DNA from: JAVBOW01 sp031551595
GTDB taxonomy: Bacteria > Bacteroidota > Bacteroidia > Bacteroidales > Rikenellaceae
NCBI GenBank assembly: GCA_031551595.1
Contig: JAVBNK010000073.1
Span: forward strand, 1 to 10,243
Direction of reading: 5' to 3'
Length of the DNA stretch: 10,243 nt
Shown: in pieces, positions 1 through 5,704 of the stretch
Position numbering within the stretch: position 1 is the stretch's first letter
How the letters are laid out: the number at the start of each line of letters is the position of its first letter
Notes under the pieces: model-generated
Database searches by the model: none
Told to the model about the DNA's origin: nothing
What the model saw: the letters and a program-made list of their open reading frames with translations, nothing else
Position numbers and translations under genes: made by a program

Positions 1-432
1 ATCCCTATACTCGCCCTTTCGCAGCTCAACCGCTCGGTCGAGTCGCGCGGCGGCAGCAAACGCCCGCAGCTCTCCGACCTTCGCGAGTCGGGTGCCATCG
101 AGCAGGACGCCGACATCGTGGCCTTCATCCACCGTCCGGAATACTACGGCCTGACGCAGGACGAGGAAGGACTGCCGACGCAGGGCATGGCCGAGATCAT
201 CGTGGCCAAGCACCGTAACGGCGCCGTGGATACGGTCAAGCTGCGTTTCCGCAAGGAGCAGGCGCGGTTCCTGGATTACGACGACGGTGACATGGGCTAC
301 ATCACCACCGAAAGTTCGATGGGCGCAGGCTCGTCGGCAGGGGGCGGTTTCGGGCAAGGCACCGATTTCGATATGCCCTCGCCCGGCCCGGGCTCGTTCG
401 GAGGGTCGTTCAGCGATGATTCGCCGTTCTAA
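1..432 (+). CDS. dnaB: Replicative DNA helicase DnaB, C-terminal part (5' end outside window)
   Basis: The reading frame is open from base 1 to a TAA at 430-432 and gives the last 143 residues. It opens inside the RecA-like helicase core. The segment LSQLNRSVE (residues 6-14), followed by KRPQLSDLRESGAIEQDAD and the IVAFIHRPEYY stretch, is the hallmark C-terminal block of DnaB-family hexameric helicases, which unwind DNA ahead of the replisome using ATP. The helicase domain ends near KHRNGAVDTVKLRFRKEQARF. The last ~45 residues are a low-complexity Gly/Ser/Pro tail that closes with FSDDSPF, an acidic-hydrophobic tip resembling the end of SSB proteins. The Walker A region lies upstream of the window. 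The next gene starts 13 nt downstream on the same strand. Identity is very secure; the role of the tail is unknown. Confidence 0.97.
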   Translation: MPILALSQLNRSVESRGGSKRPQLSDLRESGAIEQDADIVAFIHRPEYYGLTQDEEGLPTQGMAEIIVAKHRNGAVDTVKLRFRKEQARFLDYDDGDMGYITTESSMGAGSSAGGGFGQGTDFDMPSPGPGSFGGSFSDDSPF

Positions 433-445
433 CCTCGTTATTATT

Positions 446-1144
446 ATGAAGAAAGCGCTCATTTTACTCGCCATGTCGGCCACGCCGCTCATCGGTTGGG
501 CACAACTTGTATTCGGGATCAAAGGGACGATACCGTCGTTGGGGTTCGAATGGTTTAAGGGTGCTTTCGATTTTCATGAGAGGAAATCTTATGCACCCTC
601 GTTCATCGGAGGAGTCTATGCCCGTTACCCGCTGGGCGAACAATGGGGTGTGCAGGCCGAGGCTCTCTACAGTTGCGACGGGATGAAATACGAAAGCAGC
701 TGGCGCACCGATACCCGCACTACAGGAAGCATCAAAACGAAATACCTCGAAATTCCGCTACTGATCCGATACGAAGGCTTCGGGCTATTCCACTGGTTCG
801 TCCAATGCGGCCCGTCCCTGAGGATGCAGACCGGCAAAGCGTGGCACGATTACACCCATCATGTAAATCCACGAGGCGATTTTGGACAACCCCGACCGAA
901 AGGGACGATAACATATCACAAAGACGAGGTGGGCAAAGCATTCAACAAATCGGTGCTTGCGCTCAACGTCGGCAGTGGGTTTGTCTGGGAAATAAGATAC
1001 CACTTCGAATTAACGGGTGAGTTGCGCATTGCGTGGGACATCTCCGACGCGACAAGCGACATCAGCATAAACGATGATTGGCACGCCCAGAACGCCCGCC
1101 TCATACGGCTAATCCCCACGATAGGGGCAGGATACAAATTCTAA
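446..1144 (+). CDS. Outer-membrane beta-barrel protein (PorT/OMP_b-brl family-like)
   Basis: This encodes a 232-residue protein beginning MKKALILLAMSATPLIGWAQ, a clear Sec signal peptide with a likely cut after WA (residue 19). The ATG at 446 was chosen because it places the signal peptide at the N-terminus; an in-frame upstream ATG at 287 lies inside dnaB. The mature part alternates polar and aromatic/hydrophobic residues as beta strands do (GGVYARYPL, WGVQAEALYS, TKYLEIPLLIRYEGF, LALNVGSGFVWEIRYHFELTGELRIAW) and ends GAGYKF. A terminal Phe is typical of BAM-inserted outer-membrane proteins. The KTKYLEIPLLIRY segment is characteristic of the Bacteroidetes PorT/OMP_b-brl_2 group, whose members have varied and often unknown roles. 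It looks somewhat more AT-rich than the flanking dnaB and comM. It sits between them with 12-13 nt gaps, so it is probably co-transcribed. The family call is by pattern only, and the substrate is unknown. Confidence 0.8.
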   Translation: MKKALILLAMSATPLIGWAQLVFGIKGTIPSLGFEWFKGAFDFHERKSYAPSFIGGVYARYPLGEQWGVQAEALYSCDGMKYESSWRTDTRTTGSIKTKYLEIPLLIRYEGFGLFHWFVQCGPSLRMQTGKAWHDYTHHVNPRGDFGQPRPKGTITYHKDEVGKAFNKSVLALNVGSGFVWEIRYHFELTGELRIAWDISDATSDISINDDWHAQNARLIRLIPTIGAGYKF

Positions 1145-1156
1145 CCCCAATCCGGC

Positions 1157-2692
1157 ATGTTCGTCAAAGCTTTTGCAAGCACCATCGTAGGTATCCGCGC
1201 GGTGACCGTGACCGTCGAGGTGCATATCACTTCGGGCATCGGCATGTTCCTGGTCGGGCTGCCCGACAATGCGGTCAAGGAGAGCGGTGAGCGCATCCGC
1301 GCCGCCTTCGAGAACAGCGGATTCCGCATGACCGGCAAAAAAACCACCGTCAACCTCGCCCCGGCCGATATCCGAAAGGAGGGTTCAGCTTATGACTTGC
1401 CCATCGCGCTGGCCATACTCGCCGCATCGGGACAGATCGCAGCGGACAGATTAAGCGAGTATGTGATCCTCGGCGAATTGTCGCTGGACGGGTCGGTGCG
1501 TGCGGTCAAAGGGGCGTTGCCGTCGGCCATACAGGCAGCCGAAGAAGGTTTCCGGGGTATTATCCTGCCCGCGGAGAACGCCTGCGAAGCCGCGGTGGTC
1601 GAAGGCCTGGAGGTGATCGGGGCGGAGTCGCTGCGCCAGCTGGCGATGTTCCTGGGCGGGGAAGAAAGCATCGACCCGACCGTATTGGACGGAACGGGAT
1701 TCGATGAGGTCGCCGCAGGGCGTTACGACGAGGATTTCAGCGACGTGCGCGGGCAGGCCCATGTGAAACGCGCGTTGGAGATCGCCGCCGCGGGAGGACA
1801 CAACGTCATTATGATCGGTGCGCCCGGCTCGGGCAAGACGATGCTCGCACGGCGTATGCCGTCGATCATGCCCCCGATGACGCTCGCCGAATCACTGGAA
1901 ACCACAAAAATACACTCCGTAGCCGGCAAACTCGGCAGCCAGTCGGGACTGCTCACCCGAAGGCCGTTCCGCGCTCCGCACCACCTCACCTCGCAGGTGG
2001 CCCTCGTAGGCGGCGGCACCAATCCCCAGCCCGGCGAGATATCGCTGGCCCACAACGGGATACTGTTCCTGGATGAGCTTCCGGAATTCGGCCGCACGGC
2101 GCTGGAAGTGCTCCGCCAGCCGTTGGAGGACAAGGCGATCACCGTGTCGAGGGCGAAATACAGCGTCGAATATCCGGCCAATTTCATCCTGATCGCCTCG
2201 ATGAATCCCTGCCCGTGCGGCTACTACAACCACCCGGCGAAGGAGTGCGTCTGCACGCCGGGCAGCGTGGTGCGCTACATGAACCGCATCTCCGGCCCGC
2301 TGATGGACCGCATCGACATGCATATCCAGGTCACCCCGGTGGCATTCAACGAGATGAGCGCAGCGTCGGCAGGCGAACCCAGCGGAGTGATCCGTGAGCG
2401 GGTAGCCCGTGCGCGGGAAGTCCAACAGGCCCGCTTCAAAGGCGTCGGCATCCATACCAATGCGATGATGAACTCCAAAATGATCCGAGAGCAATGCCGC
2501 CCGGACGCCGCCGGAGCCGAATTGCTGGAACGCGCGATGGAGCGCCACGGGCTGTCGGCGCGTGCCTATGACCGCATCCTCAAACTCTCGCGCACGATCG
2601 CCGACCTGGACGGATCGCCCGACATCAAAACGGACCATATCTCCGAAGCGATCCACTACCGCAGCCTCGATAAAGCCTCGTGGGGACTGTAA
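1157..2692 (+). CDS. comM: YifB/ComM family Mg-chelatase-like AAA+ ATPase
   Basis: This 511-residue protein has the full length usual for the ComM/YifB family. Residues 1-170 form the N-terminal ChlI-like (Lon-protease-fold) domain, with GLPDNAVKESGERIRAA and NLAPADIRKEGSAYDLPIAL. The AAA+ module follows: Walker A GAPGSGKT at 221-228, FRAPHHLTSQVALVGGG at 271-287, Walker B ILFLDE at 302-307, sensor-1 SMNPCPCG at 348-355, and DRID at 384-387. Four cysteines (352, 354, 364, 366) form a CxC...CxC pair that could bind a metal. The C-terminal Mg_chelatase_C domain contains LSARAYDRILKLSRTIADL. Characterised ComM is a hexameric helicase that promotes branch migration of recombination intermediates, notably in natural transformation. 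Whether this organism is transformable cannot be seen here. The start, 12 nt after the preceding stop, gives the family's standard N-terminus. Confidence 0.96.
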   Translation: MFVKAFASTIVGIRAVTVTVEVHITSGIGMFLVGLPDNAVKESGERIRAAFENSGFRMTGKKTTVNLAPADIRKEGSAYDLPIALAILAASGQIAADRLSEYVILGELSLDGSVRAVKGALPSAIQAAEEGFRGIILPAENACEAAVVEGLEVIGAESLRQLAMFLGGEESIDPTVLDGTGFDEVAAGRYDEDFSDVRGQAHVKRALEIAAAGGHNVIMIGAPGSGKTMLARRMPSIMPPMTLAESLETTKIHSVAGKLGSQSGLLTRRPFRAPHHLTSQVALVGGGTNPQPGEISLAHNGILFLDELPEFGRTALEVLRQPLEDKAITVSRAKYSVEYPANFILIASMNPCPCGYYNHPAKECVCTPGSVVRYMNRISGPLMDRIDMHIQVTPVAFNEMSAASAGEPSGVIRERVARAREVQQARFKGVGIHTNAMMNSKMIREQCRPDAAGAELLERAMERHGLSARAYDRILKLSRTIADLDGSPDIKTDHISEAIHYRSLDKASWGL

Positions 2693-2770
2693 CCGCGGCC
2701 CGCCCGGAATAGGCGCCGGCTCCCGCCGCAGGAGGATTTCCGACCCGCGCCCCGCCTAACGACGAATATG

Positions 2771-2893
2771 GTCGCCCCCAACGCCGGTGATCCGGAACAA
2801 ATTTGCGGCCCCGATCGCATACCGACCAGAAAAGGGGTCGTCCCCAACTCCCTTTGCAGGTGAATTTGCAACCTTAACCGCATACGGCCCGCC
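2771..2893. repeat. Degenerate two-copy tandem direct repeat (~63-66 bp period)
   Basis: Copy 1 covers roughly 2771-2829 and copy 2 roughly 2837-2893. Aligned landmarks are GTCGcCCCCAACgCC against GTCGtCCCCAACtCC (offset 66), ATTTGC (offset 63) and CGCATAC (offset 63). The offset change from 66 to 63 is a multiple of three. On the minus strand both copies stay in one frame and read as related 21-residue units, YAVKVAN...GVGDD followed by YAIGAAN...GVGGD. This may be a decayed coding repeat or a duplicated intergenic module. The copies are clearly diverged, so the duplication is not recent. Confidence 0.55.
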
Positions 2894-3007
2894 CCGACAC
2901 AAAGGCCGGCCCGCACCCCAAAGAGGATCAGAGTGTGTAACACAAACGGTTGCGCCCTGATCTGCCGCGGTCAACAGCAACGGGCTAATGACCGATGAAA
3001 TATAACG

Positions 3008-3060
3008 AAGGGGGAATTATACACCTTACTGGACTCCGTCGGTTTTCCGGGCAACCTGAG
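3008..3060. repeat. Intergenic motif, copy A (partner at 6849-6910)
   Basis: The stretch begins AAGGGGGAATTATACACC and continues with TTAC, CTCCGT and GGTTTT, then GGGCAACC. The same order of blocks occurs at 6849-6910 (GGGAATTATAGACC, TTAC, CTCTGT, GGTTTT, GGGCGACC). Both copies lead into GC-rich hairpins. This looks like one member of a dispersed repeat family. Two copies in one window do not establish genome-wide abundance. Confidence 0.45.
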
Positions 3061-3062
3061 GC

Positions 3063-3099
3063 TTCCCGGCCAGGGCGCAAACCGACGCCAGGCCGGGAA
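3063..3099. repeat. Hairpin (9-bp outer stem) at the convergent gene end
   Basis: TTCCCGGCC (3063-3071) is the exact reverse complement of GGCCGGGAA (3091-3099), and inner GCG/CGC pairing is possible. It is strong and lies between convergent genes, so it may act as a transcription barrier. No T-tract follows it on either strand, so a classical intrinsic terminator is not supported. Confidence 0.5.
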
Positions 3100-3103
3100 T
3101 AAT

Positions 3104-3129
3104 CGGGGTCGCCCGGATGGGCGACCCCG
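3104..3129 (-). terminator. Strong 11-bp stem-loop downstream of thiL (possible terminator)
   Basis: CGGGGTCGCCC (3104-3114) pairs perfectly with GGGCGACCCCG (3119-3129) around a GGAT loop. It lies about 70 nt beyond the thiL stop and about 410 nt beyond comM, so thiL is the likelier client. A run of seven A (3131-3137) flanks it. On the minus strand this makes a U-tract before the hairpin rather than after it, so it is not a textbook intrinsic terminator. It could instead protect the 3' end or block transcription from both sides. Confidence 0.45.
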
Positions 3130-3196
3130 GAAAAAAAGCATATAGTTGCCTAATGAAGAACCGCCCCGAGCCACGGGAAACAGAACCCGCAGGAAT

Positions 3197-4231
3197 TTAC
3201 ACCAGGCCCGTCCAGCCGGGGGCGGTCATGGCGATCTCGCCGCCGTCGGGCGTGACCAGCATCACGCCCGTACCCGGGGCCGTGATATGGCCGATCACGT
3301 CGATGCCTCCCACCGCCGCGATCTTCTCCTGCATCGCGAGCGGCACCGTGAACATCAGTTCGAAATCATCGCCGCCGTTCAGCGCCGCCACGACGGGATC
3401 GGAGTGCATCTCCTCGCACAACGTATATGTTTCCGAAGCGATCGGCAGGCGGTCGAGGTAGATCCGTGCACCGCACTCCGACGCCCGGCATACCTGCAAC
3501 AGGTCGGACGCAAGCCCGTCCGTCAGGTCGATCATCGAGGTGGGCACCAGCCCTACCCCATCCAGCAATTCGATCACGTCACGGCGTGCCTCGGGTTTCA
3601 GCTGGCGGCGCAGCAGGTATTCGTAGCCTTCGAATTTGGGCTGGGGGTCGTCGTGGCCCTGCAGCACGCGCCGTTCGCGCTCGAGCAGCATCAGCCCCGC
3701 ATAGGCCGCCCCGAGATCGCCCGTGATACATATAAGGTCATTGAGTTGCGCCCCGCGGCGGTAGGCGACCTTATCTTCCGCTACCTCGCCCAGCACCGAC
3801 ACGCACACCGTAAACCCGGTGAGCGAAGTGGTCGTATCGCCGCCCGCAAGGTCCACGCCGTAATCACCGCACCCGGCACGCACACCTTCATAAAATTCTT
3901 CCAGCATCCCGACCGTCATCTTCGACGACACCCCGAGGGCCAGCGTCAGCTGGCGCGGACGGCCATTCATGGCGTAAACGTCGCTCACGCCCGCCGTCAC
4001 CGCCTTATATCCCAGGTGTTTGAGCGGGAAATAAGTCAGGTCGAAATGGACGCCCTCCAACATCAGGTCGGTCGTCAATAACCCATACCCGCCGCCGCCC
4101 GTGCGGACCACCGCAGCGTCGTCGCCGGGACCCTGCACCGTGGCTCCGCCCGGCGGCATGAAGTTTGACGTAAGTTTTTCTATCAGTTTGACTTGGCCGA
4201 TCGAAGATATTTGCGTATATTTGTTAGTCAT
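3197..4231 (-). CDS. thiL: Thiamine-monophosphate kinase
   Basis: ThiL phosphorylates thiamine monophosphate with ATP to thiamine diphosphate, the last step of cofactor synthesis, in the cytoplasm. From the ATG at 4231 the protein has 344 residues, normal for the family. It carries the PurM/AIR-synthase-like signatures: GPGDDAAVV near the N-terminus, TTDLMLEGVHFDL, GVSDVYAMNGRP, LAGGDTT, SMIDLTDGLASDL and GGDDFELMFT. The aspartates in these motifs bind Mg-ATP and substrate in characterised ThiL. The frame extends upstream to an ATG at 4276. That longer start would lie upstream of the -7 element of the apparent thiL promoter (4248-4279) and adds 15 residues unlike the family, so 4231 is preferred. 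No other thiamine gene is in the window. It is divergent from adk. Confidence 0.95.
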   Translation of the reverse strand: MTNKYTQISSIGQVKLIEKLTSNFMPPGGATVQGPGDDAAVVRTGGGGYGLLTTDLMLEGVHFDLTYFPLKHLGYKAVTAGVSDVYAMNGRPRQLTLALGVSSKMTVGMLEEFYEGVRAGCGDYGVDLAGGDTTTSLTGFTVCVSVLGEVAEDKVAYRRGAQLNDLICITGDLGAAYAGLMLLERERRVLQGHDDPQPKFEGYEYLLRRQLKPEARRDVIELLDGVGLVPTSMIDLTDGLASDLLQVCRASECGARIYLDRLPIASETYTLCEEMHSDPVVAALNGGDDFELMFTVPLAMQEKIAAVGGIDVIGHITAPGTGVMLVTPDGGEIAMTAPGWTGLV

Positions 4232-4247
4232 ATAACAATATTTACGA

Positions 4248-4279
4248 CAAAGGTACGCCAACTTTTGGTTTGACAAAAA
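4248..4279 (-). promoter_or_regulatory. thiL promoter, Bacteroidetes-type (TTTTTG-N18-TACCTTTG)
   Basis: Read on the minus strand, TTTTTG (4279-4274) is followed after 18 nt by TACCTTTG (4255-4248). This matches the Bacteroidetes primary sigma consensus TTTG / TAnnTTTG. Transcription would begin about 7 nt further on, near 4241, leaving a 5' leader of roughly 10 nt before the ATG at 4231. No Shine-Dalgarno sequence is present. Confidence 0.7.
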
Positions 4280-4295
4280 TAAAGGGCTACATTTG
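4264..4295 (+). promoter_or_regulatory. adk promoter, Bacteroidetes-type (TTTG-N20-TACATTTG)
   Basis: TTTG (4264-4267) is followed after 20 nt by TACATTTG (4288-4295), an exact match to TAnnTTTG. Start of transcription is expected near 4302, about 11 nt before the adk ATG. The element interleaves with the opposing thiL promoter, sharing positions 4264-4279. Confidence 0.72.
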
Positions 4296-4312
4296 CCCGA
4301 TCATTACCTTAC

Positions 4313-4891
4313 ATGAAAAACATCGTTCTGTTCGGCCCCCCGGGGGCAGGAAAGGGCACGCAGGCCCAACTGATTAAAAATAAATACGGACTGGTGCATA
4401 TCTCCACCGGCGACGTAATCCGCCAGGAGATCCGCAGCGGTTCGGCGATGGGCCTGAGCGTCAAACAATATATCGACCGCGGCGAGCTGGCGCCCGACGA
4501 ACTGGTGATCCACATTGTCACCGAACACGTCGAGGAGCACCGCAACAGTCCCGGCAATATCTTCGACGGCTTCCCCCGCACGGTCCGGCAGGCCGAGGCA
4601 TTCGACAAGATCCTGGCCGCCCACGGCTTCCGGGTTGATTTGATGATCTCGCTCGAAGTGCCCGACCAGGTGCTCATGGAACGCATCCACCTGCGCGCGC
4701 AGGAAAGCGGACGCGCCGACGACGCCAACATGGCCGTCACCCGCAACCGCATCGCCGTTTATAAGAACCAGACCGCCATCGTGGCCGATTTTTATGCCAA
4801 ACAGGGTAAATATATCGGTATCGACGGCCTGGGTACCGTAGATGAAGTATTCGCACGCATCTGCGAAAAGATCGACTCTATTACGGAGTAA
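4313..4891 (+). CDS. adk: Adenylate kinase (short-LID form)
   Basis: Adk interconverts ATP + AMP and 2 ADP in the cytoplasm. The protein has 192 residues. The P-loop GPPGAGKGTQ is at 8-17, the AMP-binding STGDVIR at 31-37, and FDGFPRT at 84-90 with its catalytic arginine. A short LID follows (about 124-137, ERIHLRAQESGRADD). The LID lacks the four-residue zinc/hydrogen-bond insert of the long bacterial form, so this is the short type. The R-rich VTRNRIAVY block at 142-150 supplies further phosphate-binding arginines. The start is fixed by the P-loop position and the promoter just upstream. A stem-loop follows 18 nt after the stop. In many Bacteroidetes obgE follows adk; here a 1.1-kb gene-free stretch follows instead. 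Confidence 0.97.
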   Translation: MKNIVLFGPPGAGKGTQAQLIKNKYGLVHISTGDVIRQEIRSGSAMGLSVKQYIDRGELAPDELVIHIVTEHVEEHRNSPGNIFDGFPRTVRQAEAFDKILAAHGFRVDLMISLEVPDQVLMERIHLRAQESGRADDANMAVTRNRIAVYKNQTAIVADFYAKQGKYIGIDGLGTVDEVFARICEKIDSITE

Positions 4892-4908
4892 TTATTATAT
4901 CCACCCGC

Positions 4909-4950
4909 AAACGGGAAGGCCTGCGACATTCGTTGCAGGCCTTCGGGTTT
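4909..4950 (+). terminator. Stem-loop terminator after adk
   Basis: GAAGGCCTGC (4915-4924) pairs perfectly with GCAGGCCTTC (4935-4944) around a 10-nt loop. After a symmetric GG/GG mismatch, AAAC (4909-4912) also pairs with GTTT (4947-4950), which ends in a short T run. It lies immediately downstream of adk, with no gene for a further 1.1 kb, so it is very probably the adk terminator. Confidence 0.75.
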
Positions 4951-5154
4951 ATGGACTGACTCATTGCACTCCTTGCGAAAAATAGGACGCATAGAAACCG
5001 GACCTTTTTTAAACGATGGCAACTAACGTGGGTTGCGCTTAAAGGATCGTGTTATGTCTTTGTTTTTCAGCATCAAATTTCGCTATTTATTAAGCACGGC
5101 CCGCGTCAATGGCTTCTGTCGAAGCCGCATTTGTTCTGAAAGCCCCACCCCTAT

Positions 5155-5174
5155 CCGCCCCTCTCAAGGGGCGG
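5155..5174. repeat. Perfect 8-bp hairpin (CCGCCCCT-CTCA-AGGGGCGG)
   Basis: CCGCCCCT at 5155-5162 and AGGGGCGG at 5167-5174 are exact reverse complements with a four-base loop. An outer AAGCCC/GGGCTT pairing is also possible across the preceding pyrimidine-rich stretch. It resembles a REP-type intergenic palindrome. No T-tract follows, so terminator function is unsupported. Confidence 0.45.
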
Positions 5175-5181
5175 GCTTGTA

Positions 5182-5201
5182 AATGGTTATTAATAGCCAT
5201 T
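5182..5201. promoter_or_regulatory. 20-bp near-perfect palindrome, operator-like
   Basis: AATGGTTATTAATAGCCATT is a palindrome around ATTAAT with a single mismatched pair. It is AT-rich within GC-rich DNA and resembles a dimeric regulator site. No gene starts within several hundred bases on either side, so its role is unclear. It may be part of a repeat rather than an operator. Confidence 0.3.
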
Positions 5202-5536
5202 GGCCCAAGGGAATCATGAGTTGCGCTTAACCAACTCTCGTTGATTACCAATGATTTACATGGATTTGCCTCCTAGACCTCACGCCCGCCCCCATGATAC
5301 TCCGCGCCACGGAACAAGGAGCGCCAACCCGCAAAACCGATGGAGTGCAGTGAGGCGTAAATTAGCTGTGATTATTAATAAACTACCGGCAACTGACGCA
5401 GGAAGCGGGAGTAGGAAAATTTACCCGCGATGTCGGGCGACAACGAAAGAGGCGGCAGGCTGACATGACGGCAATACAACCCGCCGGCAGGCCATGGGCC
5501 CTGCAAAGTGGCGGAAAAAAACGCACAAAACACTTA

Positions 5537-5701
5537 GAGTTTGTCTAAATTTTATTCATATAAAAGATTATGAGTCAGTTTTTTGATGATTTTCCTCGCC
5601 CGCCGAGGGAGGCGTGGCGGTGTCCCACGGCGAGTGAGGCGGGTGTGGAAAGCGCAAAAAAGGGCCATAAGATTTTGTGGGAATAAATTTTAGACAAACT
5701 C
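5537..5701. mobile_element. MITE-like element, 165 bp, 21-bp terminal inverted repeats
   Basis: The left end (5537-5557, beginning GAGTTTGTCTAAA) and right end (5681-5701, ending TTTAGACAAACTC) are inverted repeats matching at 20 of 21 positions. TTA immediately flanks both sides (5534-5536 and 5702-5704), consistent with a 3-bp target-site duplication. The ends are AT-rich and the interior GC-rich. The element is far too short for a transposase, so it must be mobilised in trans or be a deletion derivative. A TNA-type 3-bp duplication with GAG... ends would fit an IS5/IS1031-like transposase, but this assignment is inference. It lies in a gene-free region and disrupts no visible gene. It encloses a 38-codon ORF (5570-5686). 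Confidence 0.8.
5570..5686 (+). CDS. Possible 38-residue ORF inside the MITE
   Basis: ATG at 5570-5572 opens a frame to a TAA at 5684-5686, which lies within the right terminal inverted repeat. The product begins MSQFFDDFPRPPREAW, continues with a CPTASEAGVES segment and ends GHKILWE. It fills almost all of the space between the inverted repeats. There is no Shine-Dalgarno sequence and no TAnnTTTG promoter in the element. It could be a genuine tiny cargo gene, a remnant of a transposase reading frame, or a chance frame in a GC-rich hairpin. Conservation across element copies would decide. I do not recognise the protein. Confidence 0.25.
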   Translation: MSQFFDDFPRPPREAWRCPTASEAGVESAKKGHKILWE

Positions 5702-5704
5702 TTA

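Larger units (their letters stand above)
2693..3196. other. Gene-free gap between convergent comM and thiL
   Basis: About 500 bp lie between two genes that point towards each other. Short open frames exist on the minus strand, for example a TTG-started frame of 74 codons ending at 2756. None has a recognisable domain, ribosome site or promoter, so no gene is called. The gap holds a two-unit tandem repeat (2771-2893), a motif shared with the gap near 6850 (3008-3060), and two hairpins (3063-3099 and 3104-3129). These are listed separately. Confidence 0.7.
4951..5533. other. Gene-free, hairpin-rich stretch left of the MITE
   Basis: No frame here has a recognisable product. The longest (5251-5463, 70 codons) is Arg/Pro-rich, lacks promoter or ribosome-site support, and looks non-coding. 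Visible structure: GGCTTC-TGTC-GAAGCC at 5111-5126; a stem at 5155-5174; a 20-bp near-palindrome at 5182-5201; GAGTTG-N8-CAACTC just after 5217; and a 7-bp stem around GGCCATGGGCC at 5487-5504. The word GTTGCGCTTAA occurs twice (near 5033 and 5221). The stretch looks like a patchwork of short repeats rather than a decayed gene. No tRNA or known RNA signature was seen. Confidence 0.6.

Noticed and set aside
1892..2656. Long minus-strand frame opposite comM (254 codons), and the 493-codon minus-strand frame opposite nuoC/nuoD
   Set aside because: Antisense shadows of strongly conserved genes. Their products are His/Arg/Asp-rich low-complexity sequence without domains.
2756..2980. TTG-started minus-strand frame of 74 codons between comM and thiL
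   Set aside because: No ribosome site, promoter or recognisable domain. The repeat it spans is reported instead as a repeat, with the coding possibility left open.
3105..3137. Classical intrinsic terminator reading rightward from comM
   Set aside because: The strong hairpin is followed by A7 rather than a T-tract on the plus strand and lies more than 400 nt after comM.
4232..4276. Upstream ATG extension of thiL (15 extra residues)
   Set aside because: It would start upstream of the -7 element (4248-4255) of the likely promoter, and the extra residues do not resemble ThiL N-termini.
5251..5463. 70-codon plus-strand frame after adk
   Set aside because: Arg/Pro-rich composition typical of chance frames in GC-rich DNA, with no start signals and no recognisable motif.
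4954..5579. Matching 10-mers in opposite orientation (ACTGACTCAT at 4954 and its complement at 5570) as ends of a larger element
   Set aside because: Only 10 bp match, no flanking duplication is seen, and the right copy lies inside the MITE, so chance is the simpler explanation.
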